Shown here piece by piece: positions 9,136 to 18,469 of a DNA stretch of 64,000 nucleotides (its first letter is position 1; each line of letters begins with the position of its first letter). The notes beneath the pieces are model-generated. The model saw only the letters and a program-made list of their open reading frames with translations, was not told the origin of the DNA and made no database searches. Location: NCBI RefSeq assembly GCF_003119115.1, contig NZ_CP022369.1, positions 186,001 through 250,000 on the forward strand, in the 5' to 3' direction. This DNA comes from Azospirillum sp. TSH58. Its GTDB lineage: Bacteria; Pseudomonadota; Alphaproteobacteria; Azospirillales; Azospirillaceae. The position numbers and the translations under genes were made by a program.

Positions 9136-10671
9136 ATGACGCACAATCTCTACAGCTTGCTTTTGAAACCCGGAGCGCCGTTCGATGCGCGGGTGGCCCT
9201 GCGAACCGACATGCCAACCGACACGGGACGGGCATGGACATACGCGGACCTGCGGCGGACCGCCGGACGCATGGCGCAGGTCCTTCACGAGGCCGGCGTC
9301 GGTCCGGGAAACCGGGTCGCCGTGCAGGTGGCGAAGTCGCCGGAGGCGGTGTGCCTTTATCTCGCCGTCCTGCAACTCGGGGCGATCTACCTGCCGCTCA
9401 ACACGGCCTACACGCTGACCGAACTGCGCTACTTTCTCGACGACGCGGAACCCACGGTGTTCGTCGGGCAGACTCCGGTCGTCGGCGATCTGGTGCCGCC
9501 GGCCGGGTGCCGAACCTTCACGCTCGATCCGGACGGCGAAGGAAGCCTGACGGCGGCGTGCCGCGGACGGCCGCCCCGGGAGCGGGTCGCCGAGGTGGAG
9601 CCCGACGCGGTGGCGGCGATCCTCTACACCTCCGGAACGACGGGGCGGCCCAAGGGCGCCATGATCTCCCACGGCAATCTGGCCTTCGGCACCCGCACGC
9701 TGAACGCGCTCTGGGGCATTTCCGAAGCGGATGTGCTGCTGCATGCACTGCCCATTTTCCACGCGCACGGGCTGTTCATCGCCCTGAACTCGATGCTGTA
9801 TGCGGGCGCGTCCTCGGTGTTCCTTCCCAAATTCACGGCCGACGCCGTGATCGAGCATCTGCCGCACAGCACCGTGTTCATGGGTGTCCCGACGCTCTAC
9901 ACGCGCCTCCTTGCCGACCCGCGGCTCGACCGGGAGCGGTGCGGGACCATGCGCCTGTTCACCTGTGGCTCGGCTCCTCTGTCACGGGAAATCTTCGAGG
10001 CTTTCGAGGCCCGCACGGGGCATCGGATTCTCGAACGCTACGGCATGACGGAAACCACGATCATTGCCTCCAATCCCCTCGACGGCGAGCGTCTGCCCGG
10101 CACGGTCGGGTACCCGCTGCCGGGGCTGGAGGTCCGGATTGTGGACGCCGCCGGACAGCCGCAGCCCGCGGGCACGGTCGGCGGTCTCGAACTGCGCGGT
10201 CCGAATGTGTTCAAGGGCTATTGGCGGATGCCGGAGAAAACGGCGGCGGAATTCCGGCCGGACGGCTTCTTCATGACGGGGGATCTGGCGCGCGCCGCGC
10301 CGGATGGGCGTCTTACGCTGGTCAGCCGCGCGAAGGAGATCATCATTTCCGGCGGCTACAACGTTTATCCGCGCGAGGTCGAGATCGTGCTCAACCGCAT
10401 CGAGGGGGTGGGCGAGACGGCGGTCTTCGGCGTTCCCCACCCCGATTTCGGCGAGGGCGTGGTGGCCGCCGTCGAACGCCAACCGGGCGGCGAGCCGCTC
10501 GATCCGGCCGCCATTCTCGCACGGGCGGCGCGCGAACTCGCCGGATACAAGCTGCCCAAGGCCGTGATCGTCCAGGACGCCCTGCCCCGGAACGCCATGG
10601 GAAAGATCCTAAAGAACGAACTCAGTTCGCTGCACAAGGATGTGTTCAAGACGCGGGACGCAACCGGTTGA
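9136..10671 (+). CDS. matB: Malonyl-CoA synthetase-like acyl-CoA ligase (MatB family)
   Basis: A 511-residue AMP-forming ligase that activates a carboxylic acid to its CoA thioester. The P-loop-like motif is LYTSGTTGRPKGAM. LPIFHAHGLF, HSTVFMGVPTLYTRLL, MRLFTCGSAPL and RILERYGMTET match the malonate/methylmalonate-activating MatB group as I remember it. The C-terminal catalytic lysine is in RNAMGKILKNEL. It is the last gene of the operon. With the upstream dehydrogenases, it suggests degradation of malonate, methylmalonate or a related dicarboxylate. Substrate assignment within this family is uncertain from sequence alone. Confidence 0.82.
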   Translation: MTHNLYSLLLKPGAPFDARVALRTDMPTDTGRAWTYADLRRTAGRMAQVLHEAGVGPGNRVAVQVAKSPEAVCLYLAVLQLGAIYLPLNTAYTLTELRYFLDDAEPTVFVGQTPVVGDLVPPAGCRTFTLDPDGEGSLTAACRGRPPRERVAEVEPDAVAAILYTSGTTGRPKGAMISHGNLAFGTRTLNALWGISEADVLLHALPIFHAHGLFIALNSMLYAGASSVFLPKFTADAVIEHLPHSTVFMGVPTLYTRLLADPRLDRERCGTMRLFTCGSAPLSREIFEAFEARTGHRILERYGMTETTIIASNPLDGERLPGTVGYPLPGLEVRIVDAAGQPQPAGTVGGLELRGPNVFKGYWRMPEKTAAEFRPDGFFMTGDLARAAPDGRLTLVSRAKEIIISGGYNVYPREVEIVLNRIEGVGETAVFGVPHPDFGEGVVAAVERQPGGEPLDPAAILARAARELAGYKLPKAVIVQDALPRNAMGKILKNELSSLHKDVFKTRDATG

Positions 10672-10804
10672 GGTGTCGGTGCACGAAGGCAGAAGGCCGT
10701 CCTCCTGTTGGAAGCGAACGCCGCGCTGGGGAGGGCGGCCATGAAGAAGCATCGTGCGACGCTGACGGTGGAGGAGGAGCCGGGCGCTCCGCAGCATCCA
10801 CCCA

Positions 10805-11746
10805 TCAATTCAGCCCTGAGGCAGCACCAGGCACTCTCACGCCGTGATCGGGCCGATGAGCGCCCGTGGTCGTTTCGGAGCCCGCAAGGATAATCTCGAC
10901 GGTCGCTGTCATGCCCGCCGCCAGCTCGACCTCGGGCGGCACCTGATCAATATGGATGCGGACCGGGATGCGTTGGGCGAGCCGCACCCACGAAAATGTC
11001 GCCGCCACATTTGGCAGGCCGAGATGACCCGGCGTGTCGTTGCTGTTTTCGATACCGCGGCCGATGCTTTCGACATGGCCCGACACTGGCTGATCAAAGC
11101 CCATCAGCATGATCTCCGCCGGGCTGCCGACGCGGATTTGCCGGATCTTCGTTTCCTCGAAATAGCCGGTGATCCAGAAGCTGGCTGCGTCGAGAACGGC
11201 GACCTTTGTCACGCCGGCCGTAGCATAGTCACCGGGCCGCAGCCTCAGATTGGTAACATAACCATCGACCGGTGAGCGGATGGTGGAGCGCGCGAGGTTG
11301 AGTTTGGCGAGATCGAGAGCCGCCACCGCCGCCTGATAGGCGGCTCTCGCCACCGTGGCCGCACCACCCGACTGCTGCACGGCCTCCTGGGACACGACAT
11401 CCCGCAGTTGGTTGTGTCGCCGCGCCGTCGCTTGCCGAACGAGCATATCCTGCCGTTTGGCTTCGACGTCAGCCTCTGCCAGCTCCACAGCGAGCCGGAG
11501 CCGCTCAGGATCGATCACGTAGAGAATGTCGCCCTGATGGACGTACTGATTATCGACAACGGATACGGCGCTTACGGTGCCGGAGACTTCCGGTGCGATC
11601 TGCACGACATCCACGCTCACGCGCCCGTCGCGGGTCCAGGGCGTCCGCTCATAACGGTTCCACGCCTGCAACGCGATGAAAGCGGAGGCCGCCACGAGGC
11701 AGAGGGTCAGGGCATAGCGGCCGAGAAGGGACAGGACAGGCTTCAT
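10805..11746 (-). CDS. aaeA: Membrane fusion protein of an aromatic acid efflux pump (AaeA/EmrA-like)
   Basis: A 313-residue HlyD-family periplasmic adaptor. It has one N-terminal transmembrane helix (LTLCLVAASAFIALQAW), then YERTPWTRDGRVSVDVVQIA, a lipoyl half-motif, a coiled-coil hairpin (about residues 85-150), the second half-motif IRSPVDGYVTNLRLRPGDYA and a beta-barrel. The ATG at 11746 overlaps the stop of the DUF1656 gene as ATGA, which decides the start. It is last in a three-gene efflux operon and links the FUSC inner-membrane protein to an outer-membrane channel. It is probably involved in exporting hydroxylated aromatic acids. Confidence 0.92.
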   Translation of the reverse strand: MKPVLSLLGRYALTLCLVAASAFIALQAWNRYERTPWTRDGRVSVDVVQIAPEVSGTVSAVSVVDNQYVHQGDILYVIDPERLRLAVELAEADVEAKRQDMLVRQATARRHNQLRDVVSQEAVQQSGGAATVARAAYQAAVAALDLAKLNLARSTIRSPVDGYVTNLRLRPGDYATAGVTKVAVLDAASFWITGYFEETKIRQIRVGSPAEIMLMGFDQPVSGHVESIGRGIENSNDTPGHLGLPNVAATFSWVRLAQRIPVRIHIDQVPPEVELAAGMTATVEIILAGSETTTGAHRPDHGVRVPGAASGLN

Positions 11747-11958
11747 GGCAATGTTCCAACGGAGGGCAGGCACTGCACGAGCAGACCGTAAATGAGGACG
11801 AAGATGGCAAGCTCGGCGAGTGGCCGATAAGCGAACAGGCGGTGGATGCCGGTGGCGCCGAGGAAGCGGACCACCGCCATGGTGGCGGCCAGGGCGGCGA
11901 ACGCGAGCACCAACAGACCGGGGAGGAGGACGCCCCCAACACTGAGGTCAACGATCAT
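11743..11958 (-). CDS. aaeX: DUF1656 small membrane protein (AaeX-like)
   Basis: A 71-residue hydrophobic protein with two transmembrane segments (LLPGLLVLAFAALAATMAVV and LAELAIFVLIYGLLVQ). Such proteins are regularly encoded between the FUSC-type pump and its membrane fusion protein. Here both junctions are ATGA-type overlaps (11955-11958 and 11743-11746), so translation is coupled. Its exact role is not established; it is presumed to be a subunit or assembly factor of the efflux complex. Confidence 0.88.
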   Translation of the reverse strand: MIVDLSVGGVLLPGLLVLAFAALAATMAVVRFLGATGIHRLFAYRPLAELAIFVLIYGLLVQCLPSVGTLP

Positions 11959-14069
11959 GAGCTGCGTTCTCCCTGCGCCGTTTCACCGGACCCGAGCGCG
12001 AATTGAAGGTCGATGAGCAGGTCGAGCATCCGCAAGCGGTCCTTGACCGGGCTGCCGGCGATCTGTGCCGCCAGCGCCTCGATGCGCCGAACAAGATCGA
12101 TGAGATCGACGGAACCGGTCTGGCCTCCCGTGCCGAAACCTGCGGCGATCGCCAGAAGCAGTTCTCTCACCGTGTCGCCGACATCGCCCTCGAGCCGTGG
12201 CATCGTCTTGCGGAGCCGACCTACGGCGTGACCGATGCGAAGATGGTGCAGCGTGTCGTCGAGGACGTCCGAATAGGCGTTCCCGGACACCCGCAATCTT
12301 GGAAGCAGCAGCGCCGTCCGATCGATCATGAGGCTCGTCCAGTGTGCTTCGTCGGGCGCGGCACCCAGGGCTCGACGCCCGACGTCCCGCCGACTTAGGT
12401 GAAGCAGCCGGTTGATCGCCGTGTCGACCGGCACGGTCTGGAACAGGGACATGCTTACCGCCCCAAATCCGACCGCCGCAAAAAGCGCGATCGCCATGTT
12501 GAGGGACGCCGCGAAATCGCCGGTGTAGTGGGTGCCCAGACCGGAGAGGATCGGAATTGTGAGGGTGATGCCGAGCGCCCTGAACGTCGTCGGGAGCCGT
12601 GCCTGCAGGGAACCGGCGAACAGAAACGCCGGGGCGAGAACCGAGACAAGAACGACGAAGCTCGTGACCTGGGGAAGGATGACGTGGCTGTAGGCGAGGC
12701 TGATCACCACCCCGTAGATCGAGCCGACCATATACTTGATGACGTTGGGCACCGGCGTGTCGACATTCCCGAACAGCGTGCAGCATACGCCGAGAATGGA
12801 TACGGCCGTCCCACCCTCCGGCCAAGCCGACCAGATCCAGAGGACGCAACCGATGAGAATGCCGACGATGGCCCCCATCGCGGCCCGGCCCGCCATCCAG
12901 GGATCGCGGTGATAGACGTAGCCCTTCGCACGCAGCGGTCCATGAAGCGACGCCGCCTCGCGCGAGCGGTCGACAGTCTCGATGTTTCGCACGAGCCTGT
13001 CGCAGTCCTGGAGCAGGCCGATCATTTCCGCCAGATGCCCGGCGAGATTGGCGGCCAGCCTGTCGCCGAACGTGGAGGCGTCTGCGCCGAAACGTTTCCG
13101 GATCGAGCGGGCGCGGCCAATCAGGTGGGCTGCGGAGCCATCCCGCTCGGCCGTCCCGGCGGATGTGATCCAGGCGCTGACGTCACCGAGCAACACAGTC
13201 AGTTCATCGGGCGCGCTGCCGTTCCCGGCGCCAAGGACGTGTATCCGGTCCTCGATCTCCGTCGCGAGCGGAAGCAGTCGTGCAAGCCGGTCATGGACCA
13301 GCTGCAGCTTTTCACGGCGCGGCGTCGTGGGGGCCGCGTCATACGGCAGATGAGTTGCAAGCCCTTGCAGGACAAGAAGGTCCGCCGCAAGCTGGTTGCG
13401 GTCCCGACGGTTCTCCCCCGGCGTTCCGTTGAGCACATCCGCCGCCAGCCGCCGCGCGTCCCGCAGCGTTGCCGACAGCTTGCCGGTGAACTGGCCCGTC
13501 ATGCGCTTCGGCACGACGTAGCGGTGGATCAGGATGGCGCAGAGAATCCCGATGGATATCTCCTGGACCCGCACCGAGGCCGTTTCGAAGACCGCGCCCG
13601 GATCGAGGACACTGGGGAAGCCAATCAGGCTCGCCGTGTAGCCGGCAAGAACGAAAGCGTAGGCTCGCGGCGTGCGATCAAGCAGCGAGAAGAACAGGCA
13701 CAGACCGATCCAGCAGGCCAGGACGGCGCTGCACGCGATCGGATCGTTCACGACATTCGGAACGATCACCACCGTCGCCACGGCACCGGCCACTGTCCCC
13801 GCGAAGCGATAGACGCCCCGGCTGAGCGATGCTCCGACGGAGGTCTGCGAGACGATGTAGACGGTGACAATGGCCCAGAATGGCTTGGGAAGGCCGATAC
13901 GCAACGCGATGTAGCAGGCCAGCATCGCCGCGGCGAAACTCTTCATTGAAAAGAGGACCGCATCCGCGTCCGCCCTCATGGCGGGCGTGTGGAGGACGTT
14001 GCGGCCTGCACGCCGTATGGCGGCATCGGCCTTTCGCAAGAGGGTGTTCGCGGCGTTCTCGGTGATCAT
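11955..14069 (-). CDS. aaeB: FUSC-family inner-membrane efflux protein (AaeB-like)
   Basis: A 704-residue protein with two hydrophobic bundles (about residues 35-190 and 375-530), each followed by a soluble helical region, the layout of the aromatic acid exporter/FUSC family. The N-terminal bundle contains KSFAAAMLACYIALRIGLPK and FWAIVTVYIVSQTSVGASL, close to family consensus. It is the first gene of the efflux operon and lies 76 bases from the divergent AraC regulator. It likely exports aromatic carboxylates in a proton-driven manner (family knowledge). Confidence 0.92.
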   Translation of the reverse strand: MITENAANTLLRKADAAIRRAGRNVLHTPAMRADADAVLFSMKSFAAAMLACYIALRIGLPKPFWAIVTVYIVSQTSVGASLSRGVYRFAGTVAGAVATVVIVPNVVNDPIACSAVLACWIGLCLFFSLLDRTPRAYAFVLAGYTASLIGFPSVLDPGAVFETASVRVQEISIGILCAILIHRYVVPKRMTGQFTGKLSATLRDARRLAADVLNGTPGENRRDRNQLAADLLVLQGLATHLPYDAAPTTPRREKLQLVHDRLARLLPLATEIEDRIHVLGAGNGSAPDELTVLLGDVSAWITSAGTAERDGSAAHLIGRARSIRKRFGADASTFGDRLAANLAGHLAEMIGLLQDCDRLVRNIETVDRSREAASLHGPLRAKGYVYHRDPWMAGRAAMGAIVGILIGCVLWIWSAWPEGGTAVSILGVCCTLFGNVDTPVPNVIKYMVGSIYGVVISLAYSHVILPQVTSFVVLVSVLAPAFLFAGSLQARLPTTFRALGITLTIPILSGLGTHYTGDFAASLNMAIALFAAVGFGAVSMSLFQTVPVDTAINRLLHLSRRDVGRRALGAAPDEAHWTSLMIDRTALLLPRLRVSGNAYSDVLDDTLHHLRIGHAVGRLRKTMPRLEGDVGDTVRELLLAIAAGFGTGGQTGSVDLIDLVRRIEALAAQIAGSPVKDRLRMLDLLIDLQFALGSGETAQGERSS

Positions 14070-14145
14070 GCCGCCAGTTGTGACCGATTTGCAAAATTAG
14101 ATAAATTCGGTATTCTGTCAGAAAATATCGAAAAGCTGCCAATCG

Positions 14146-14955
14146 ATGCCGTCTTCACGATCAGCCGTCTCTGCCTTCGACCCCGATCTCATGGATCGGC
14201 CGGCGGTCGCACGGCAGCTCAACTTCGCGGATCACGAGGCTGAAGTGCCGATGCACACGCATCGCAAAGGCCAGTTGATCCTCGCGCTGCATGGCGCCGT
14301 CACCTGCACCGCGGACAAGGAGATCTGGATCGTACCGCCCAATTGCGGAGTGTGGATTCCGGGCGGTGTGCCGCACAGCGCACGCGCAACAGCAAACGCG
14401 CGGCTCAACTACCTGTTCGTGGAGCCAGGGGCAGCAGCCTTGCCCGAGGACTGCTGCACTCTGTCCATCTCCCCGCTGATCCGGGAAATGGTCGATCGGT
14501 TGGCTCACGAGCCCGCCGATTATCCGCCGGATGGCCATGCGGCCCGGCTTGCGCGGGTGACTCTCGATGAACTGGCGGAAATGCCGCGTGAGCGCTTCAA
14601 TCTCCCAATCTCCGGCAATCCGAAGATCCGTGCGATCGCGGATGCCTTGACGATGGAACCCTCCGACCGCAGCACATCAGCCGCATGGGCCAAGCGCGTG
14701 GCAATGAGCGAACGGTCGCTGGCGCGTCTGATGATCCGCGAGACGGGTCTAACGTTTGGACGCTGGCGGCAGCAGCTTCACCTTGTTATCGCACTTCGGG
14801 AACTGGCCAGCGGTGCGACGGTTCAGAACGTGGCCGCCGAACTGGGCTATGAATCGGTCAACGCCTTCATCACGATGTTCAAGAAGGCTTTAGGAAGCAC
14901 ACCGGCGCAATACTTCGCGCAACGCAGGGCGGAAAAGCTTTCACCATCGAAATAA
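14146..14955 (+). CDS. AraC-family regulator with N-terminal cupin
   Basis: A 269-residue regulator. The N-terminal cupin has HEAEVPMHTHRKGQLILAL and WIPGGVPHSA, the histidine-containing sugar or aromatic binding fold of AraC proteins. The C-terminal double helix-turn-helix holds MSERSLARLMIRETGLTFG and VQNVAAELGYESVNAFITMF. It is divergent from the efflux operon and very likely controls it in response to an aromatic acid. The ribosome site is weak; an internal ATG at 14191 is an alternative start. Confidence 0.9.
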   Translation: MPSSRSAVSAFDPDLMDRPAVARQLNFADHEAEVPMHTHRKGQLILALHGAVTCTADKEIWIVPPNCGVWIPGGVPHSARATANARLNYLFVEPGAAALPEDCCTLSISPLIREMVDRLAHEPADYPPDGHAARLARVTLDELAEMPRERFNLPISGNPKIRAIADALTMEPSDRSTSAAWAKRVAMSERSLARLMIRETGLTFGRWRQQLHLVIALRELASGATVQNVAAELGYESVNAFITMFKKALGSTPAQYFAQRRAEKLSPSK

Positions 14956-15066
14956 GCATCGATTGACTGAACAAGTCTGGTATTGGGGAAGTCCGCTGCC
15001 GGGTGCTTGCAGATCGCCTTGGCGGTCCGCACATCGGCCCTGGTTCAGTCGCGGATCAGCAAGCGC

Positions 15067-15245
15067 TCGAACTCGGCTACGGCACCGCGGATCTGCCCGG
15101 CTCGTCACCGTAATGCTTGGGTTTCTCCGACAAGCCAGTCAACGAAGCCGGCGACCATGTTTCCGGCATCGGCGTGACGGGGAACAAGCGCGACGTACCC
15201 CGTCCTCGGTACCCGGATCTCCGGCAGCGGCGTCATCAGCCGTCC
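15067..15245. repeat. 179-bp duplicated segment, copy A
   Basis: This segment recurs without gaps at 36552-36730, in the same orientation, with about eight mismatches by eye. Copy A covers the last 141 bases of the LysR gene ending at 15105 plus 38 bases beyond it. The flanks differ between the copies. Copy A is the source, because it contains the intact gene. Confidence 0.93.
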
Positions 15246-16001
15246 GCTGGCAACGTCGATCTCCAGCATCGGCAAAGGGCCGATGCCGATGCCAAGCCCA
15301 TCTTCCACCGCCTGACGGGTTACGAAAAAGTGATCGAACATCTGGCGAGGACGCCCGGCAAGGTGCTGGAGCCCGGCCGCCTCGAGCCAGTTCGCCCAGT
15401 CGCCGGCCCGGGTTTCGCTTGCAAGCAACGTATGTCCCTCGATGTCGGCGGGCTTCAGGATCGGCCGTTGCGCGAACAGCGCCGGGCTCATGATCAGCGT
15501 GTCCACGTCATCCAGCACCGGGACGACGCGATGCTGAGGCCACACATGCTCCCGGGCAACGCCGCGCCGGATCGCCACGTCGACACCCCCGCGCAATTCC
15601 TCGAGCACGGTGGAAACCGTCGTAACCGCGACTTCGACATGCGGATGGTCGGCGTGGTAGCGATCAAGGCGCGGGATCAGCCAGCGCATCGCGAAGCTGG
15701 TCGGAGCGCTTACACGCAAGATGCGTCGCGCGTTGGGCCGGCCACACGCTTCCGCCGCGACAGCCAGGCGATCGAAGGAAAGACCGACCTCGGCGGCGAA
15801 GATTCTCGCCATCGGCGTCGCGACCATGCGGCGCCCCTCCTTCATGAAAAGCCTCTGCCCGAGCCAGCTTTCGAGCGCGGCGATCTGCCGGCTCACCGCG
15901 CCATGGGTGAGGCCGAGTTCGGCTCCGGCTTCGGCGTAGCTGCCGGTCCGGGCCGCGACCTCGAAAATGCGCAGGGCGTTCAAGGGAGGAAGGCGGCGCA
16001 T
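15105..16001 (-). CDS. LysR-family regulator, GcvA-like
   Basis: A 298-residue regulator. The N-terminal winged helix, LPPLNALRIFEVAARTGSYA followed by LGLTHGAVSRQIAALE, is the GcvA-type signature. The effector domain includes RVSAPTSFAMRWLIPRL and ends with a tryptophan-containing FVDWLVGETQ. It is divergent from the MFS gene at 16137, separated by about 135 bases, so it probably controls the MFS-SDR pair. Its 3' end exists a second time as a fragment at 36590-36730. Confidence 0.92.
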   Translation of the reverse strand: MRRLPPLNALRIFEVAARTGSYAEAGAELGLTHGAVSRQIAALESWLGQRLFMKEGRRMVATPMARIFAAEVGLSFDRLAVAAEACGRPNARRILRVSAPTSFAMRWLIPRLDRYHADHPHVEVAVTTVSTVLEELRGGVDVAIRRGVAREHVWPQHRVVPVLDDVDTLIMSPALFAQRPILKPADIEGHTLLASETRAGDWANWLEAAGLQHLAGRPRQMFDHFFVTRQAVEDGLGIGIGPLPMLEIDVASGRLMTPLPEIRVPRTGYVALVPRHADAGNMVAGFVDWLVGETQALR

Positions 16002-16136
16002 GTGCGATCCGTGAGAAAAACGAACGGTATCCGTGATTCAAAGCATACTAGTCGATGAAACATCACACGTATACCATGCCTTCGCTACGGACCCAGCCGG
16101 GCAATGCCTGTTCCGCCTCCGAGGAAGCCATCAAAT

Positions 16137-17366
16137 ATGAAATCGAGAGATTGGTTGAATCAGAAAAGGAAAAGCTTGACGGGTGCATGCCTCGCCCACG
16201 CGCTGCATGATGGGTATACCGACGCACTCTATGTCTTTCTGCCGGTGTGGCAGGCACAATTCGGCCTTTCCTATGCGGCGCTTGCCATCGTTCGCGCTCT
16301 CTATTCGGGAACGATGGGGGGCCTGCAAATCCCGGCTGACCGGGTTCTCCGCGGCTTGTCACCGCGAGCGGCGCTGATCCTGTCGACCGTCCTCGCATTG
16401 ACGGGCTTGCTGATCATGGCGTCGCCGTTCGGCTTTGCCGGTCTTTGCATCGGCCTCATCGTGGCCGGCATCGGATCGAGCATCCAGCACCCATGTGGCT
16501 CGATGCTCGTCACCGTAAGTTATGGCTCGGCATCGCGACATCCGCTCGGCATCTACAACTTTTCGGGTGATCTTGGAAAAGCCGCGTTGCCAGCACTCGT
16601 CGCGGTGCTGCTGCCCATTCTCGGCTGGCAGCCGGTGCTGGGTCTGATGGCGGTGCTTGGCATCGTCCTGTCGGTCGCCCTGGTGCCACTGGTGCCGGCG
16701 ACCCCCATCGCCAGGACCGCCAAGACGAGGACGGCGTCCGGCCAGGGTCGCGGCGGCTTCGGCATTCTGACGACGATCGGCGCGCTCGATACGGCGACCC
16801 GCATGGGCTATTTGCTCTTTCTCCCCTTCCTCATCCATGGACAGGGCGGGGATACGGCGACGGTCGGGCTTGCCCTTGCCCTGCTGTTCGTCGGCGGCGC
16901 GTTCGGAAAGGCGACGTGCAGCTGGCTCGGGGAGCGGCTGGGTGTCGTCGGCAGCGTCATGGTGACCGAGGCCGCCACCGCCTTGCTGATCGCGGCGACG
17001 CTGTTCGCGTCGCTGACGCCTACGCTCATCCTGCTGCCGTTGCTCGGCATCGTGCTCAACGGCACCTCTTCGGTGCTCTACGGCACCGTGCCGGAGCTTT
17101 CCGACGGCGATACGGGCCGGGCCTTCGCGGTCTTCTACACGAGCGTCATCGGTTCCGGAGGCTTGGCACCGATCCTCTACGGCGCGATTGCCGATCACAG
17201 CACCCAGACGATCGGCGTGCTGGCCTCGGCGGCGACCGCCGCTCTGATCGTTCCGCTTGTTCTGACCCTGAGGCCGCATCTGAGCGGCGCCACCGCGGGA
17301 CCGCAAGAGCGGCCCGGCTTCTCCCGACACCGGATGTTGAGGTGGATCGGCCAAGGCCGGCAATGA
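16137..17366 (+). CDS. MFS transporter, fosmidomycin-resistance/CynX-like
   Basis: A 409-residue integral membrane protein with about twelve hydrophobic segments. ACLAHALHDGYTDALYVFLP near the N-terminus resembles the Fsr-type drug exporters (HxxxDxxxxxLxPLLP). GAGGAAG lies upstream of the ATG at 16137; a start at 16104 would add eleven residues before the first helix. The SDR gene follows after 66 bases. It is probably an efflux protein for a small toxic metabolite or antibiotic; the substrate is unknown. Confidence 0.87.
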   Translation: MKSRDWLNQKRKSLTGACLAHALHDGYTDALYVFLPVWQAQFGLSYAALAIVRALYSGTMGGLQIPADRVLRGLSPRAALILSTVLALTGLLIMASPFGFAGLCIGLIVAGIGSSIQHPCGSMLVTVSYGSASRHPLGIYNFSGDLGKAALPALVAVLLPILGWQPVLGLMAVLGIVLSVALVPLVPATPIARTAKTRTASGQGRGGFGILTTIGALDTATRMGYLLFLPFLIHGQGGDTATVGLALALLFVGGAFGKATCSWLGERLGVVGSVMVTEAATALLIAATLFASLTPTLILLPLLGIVLNGTSSVLYGTVPELSDGDTGRAFAVFYTSVIGSGGLAPILYGAIADHSTQTIGVLASAATAALIVPLVLTLRPHLSGATAGPQERPGFSRHRMLRWIGQGRQ

Positions 17367-17432
17367 GCCGCCGGCAGTCCGCCGCTCCCGGACCCGCATG
17401 AACGTTTCGCCTCCCAAGATAAGGTTCTTCCG

Positions 17433-18194
17433 ATGAACACCGTTTCTCAGGCACCGCTGATTCTGATAACGGGTGGAGGGCGTGGCGTCGGCGCGGCGAC
17501 CGCAAGGCTTGCCGCCGCACAGGGCTACGATGTCGCCATCAGCTTCGTCGCCAACGAGCCAGCCGCCCGTGCGGTGGCGGCGGATGTGGAAGCTCTGGGG
17601 CGCCGGGCCTTGCCCGTGCGTGCCGACAGCGCGGATCCGGCGCAGGTCGTCCAACTGTTCGCCGCGATCGACCGGGAGTTCGGCCGGATCGACGTCCTGG
17701 TCAACAACGCCGCTGTGCTCGCGCGGCAGTCCCGGACCGAGGATCTCGACTTCGAGCGGATGCAGCGCATCTTCGCGGTCAACGCGATCGGCCCGATCCT
17801 CTGCGCGCAGCAGGCAGCGAAGCGCATGTCCTATCGCCACAACGGGCGGGGCGGCGTGGTGATCAACATCTCATCGGCATCGGCCCGGCTCGGCAGTCCG
17901 AACGAATATGTCGATTACGCCGCCTCGAAGGGGGCCCTCGAAACCTTCACGACCGGCTTCGCCAAGGAGGTCGCGCGGGATGGCATCCGCGTCAACTGCA
18001 TCCGCCCCGGTCACATCTACACGGACATGCATGCGAGCGGTGGAGAGCCGGGCCGGGTGGATCGCGTCAAGGATTCGATCCCCATGGGAAGAGGCGGTCA
18101 GCCCGAGGAGGTCGCGCGGGCGATCCTATGGCTGGCAAGCGCCGAGGCTTCCTTCATCACCGGCACGTTCCTCGACGTCACCGGCGGAAAGTGA
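17433..18194 (+). CDS. Short-chain dehydrogenase/reductase
   Basis: A 253-residue classical SDR. The cofactor motif is ITGGGRGVGAATARL, followed by NNAAVLA, catalytic Ser in INISSASARLG and the YxxxK pair in YVDYAASKGALETF. The C-terminal FITGTFLDVTGGK is typical. It resembles YgfF/glucose-1-dehydrogenase-type proteins. It lies downstream of the MFS gene on the same strand and is likely cotranscribed. The substrate cannot be told. Confidence 0.92.
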   Translation: MNTVSQAPLILITGGGRGVGAATARLAAAQGYDVAISFVANEPAARAVAADVEALGRRALPVRADSADPAQVVQLFAAIDREFGRIDVLVNNAAVLARQSRTEDLDFERMQRIFAVNAIGPILCAQQAAKRMSYRHNGRGGVVINISSASARLGSPNEYVDYAASKGALETFTTGFAKEVARDGIRVNCIRPGHIYTDMHASGGEPGRVDRVKDSIPMGRGGQPEEVARAILWLASAEASFITGTFLDVTGGK

Positions 18195-18233
18195 GCAACG
18201 GGATCGGCGTCGGACCCTGCTCCCATCGCGCCG

Positions 18234-18323
18234 GCATTTGCGGCAACGGAAGCGGCGATAGCCATGCGCCGTTCGGTCCGAACGCTCCGAGGTTGCGGTC
18301 GAGTGGCAGTGCGGGCAGCGCAT
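18234..18323 (-). pseudogene. IS6-family transposase, N-terminal fragment
   Basis: Thirty leftward codons from the ATG at 18323 read MRCPHCHSTATSERSDRTAH then GYRRFRCRKC, the zinc-finger-like N-terminus of an IS6/IS240-type transposase (normally followed by a GxQFNERSG-like motif and the DDE domain). Homology stops at about 18234, where unrelated sequence running into the SDR 3' end begins, so only the leading scrap of the element remains. Beyond it, TTTGCAAC at 18539-18546 resembles an IS6-type terminal repeat. Confidence 0.65.
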
Positions 18324-18469
18324 CCATTTCCTCCAGAGTGGAGGTGATCCTCCACGTCAGCCCCACGGTTGCGAGCAAGATGGCGCAAGGGCTGACGGAA
18401 CCTTTTAAATGACGCATCCATGCATCGCATTGCCGAACTATATCGTTTCAATAAGCAATATTCCTCCTG

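Noticed and set aside
10708-10893. Short rightward gene after the MatB-like ligase
   Set aside because: It runs into the 3' end of the leftward membrane fusion gene and has no conserved features.
14069-14146. A riboswitch or tRNA in the short divergent gap before the AraC gene
   Set aside because: Only an AT-rich promoter-like stretch is visible; no cloverleaf or known riboswitch core.
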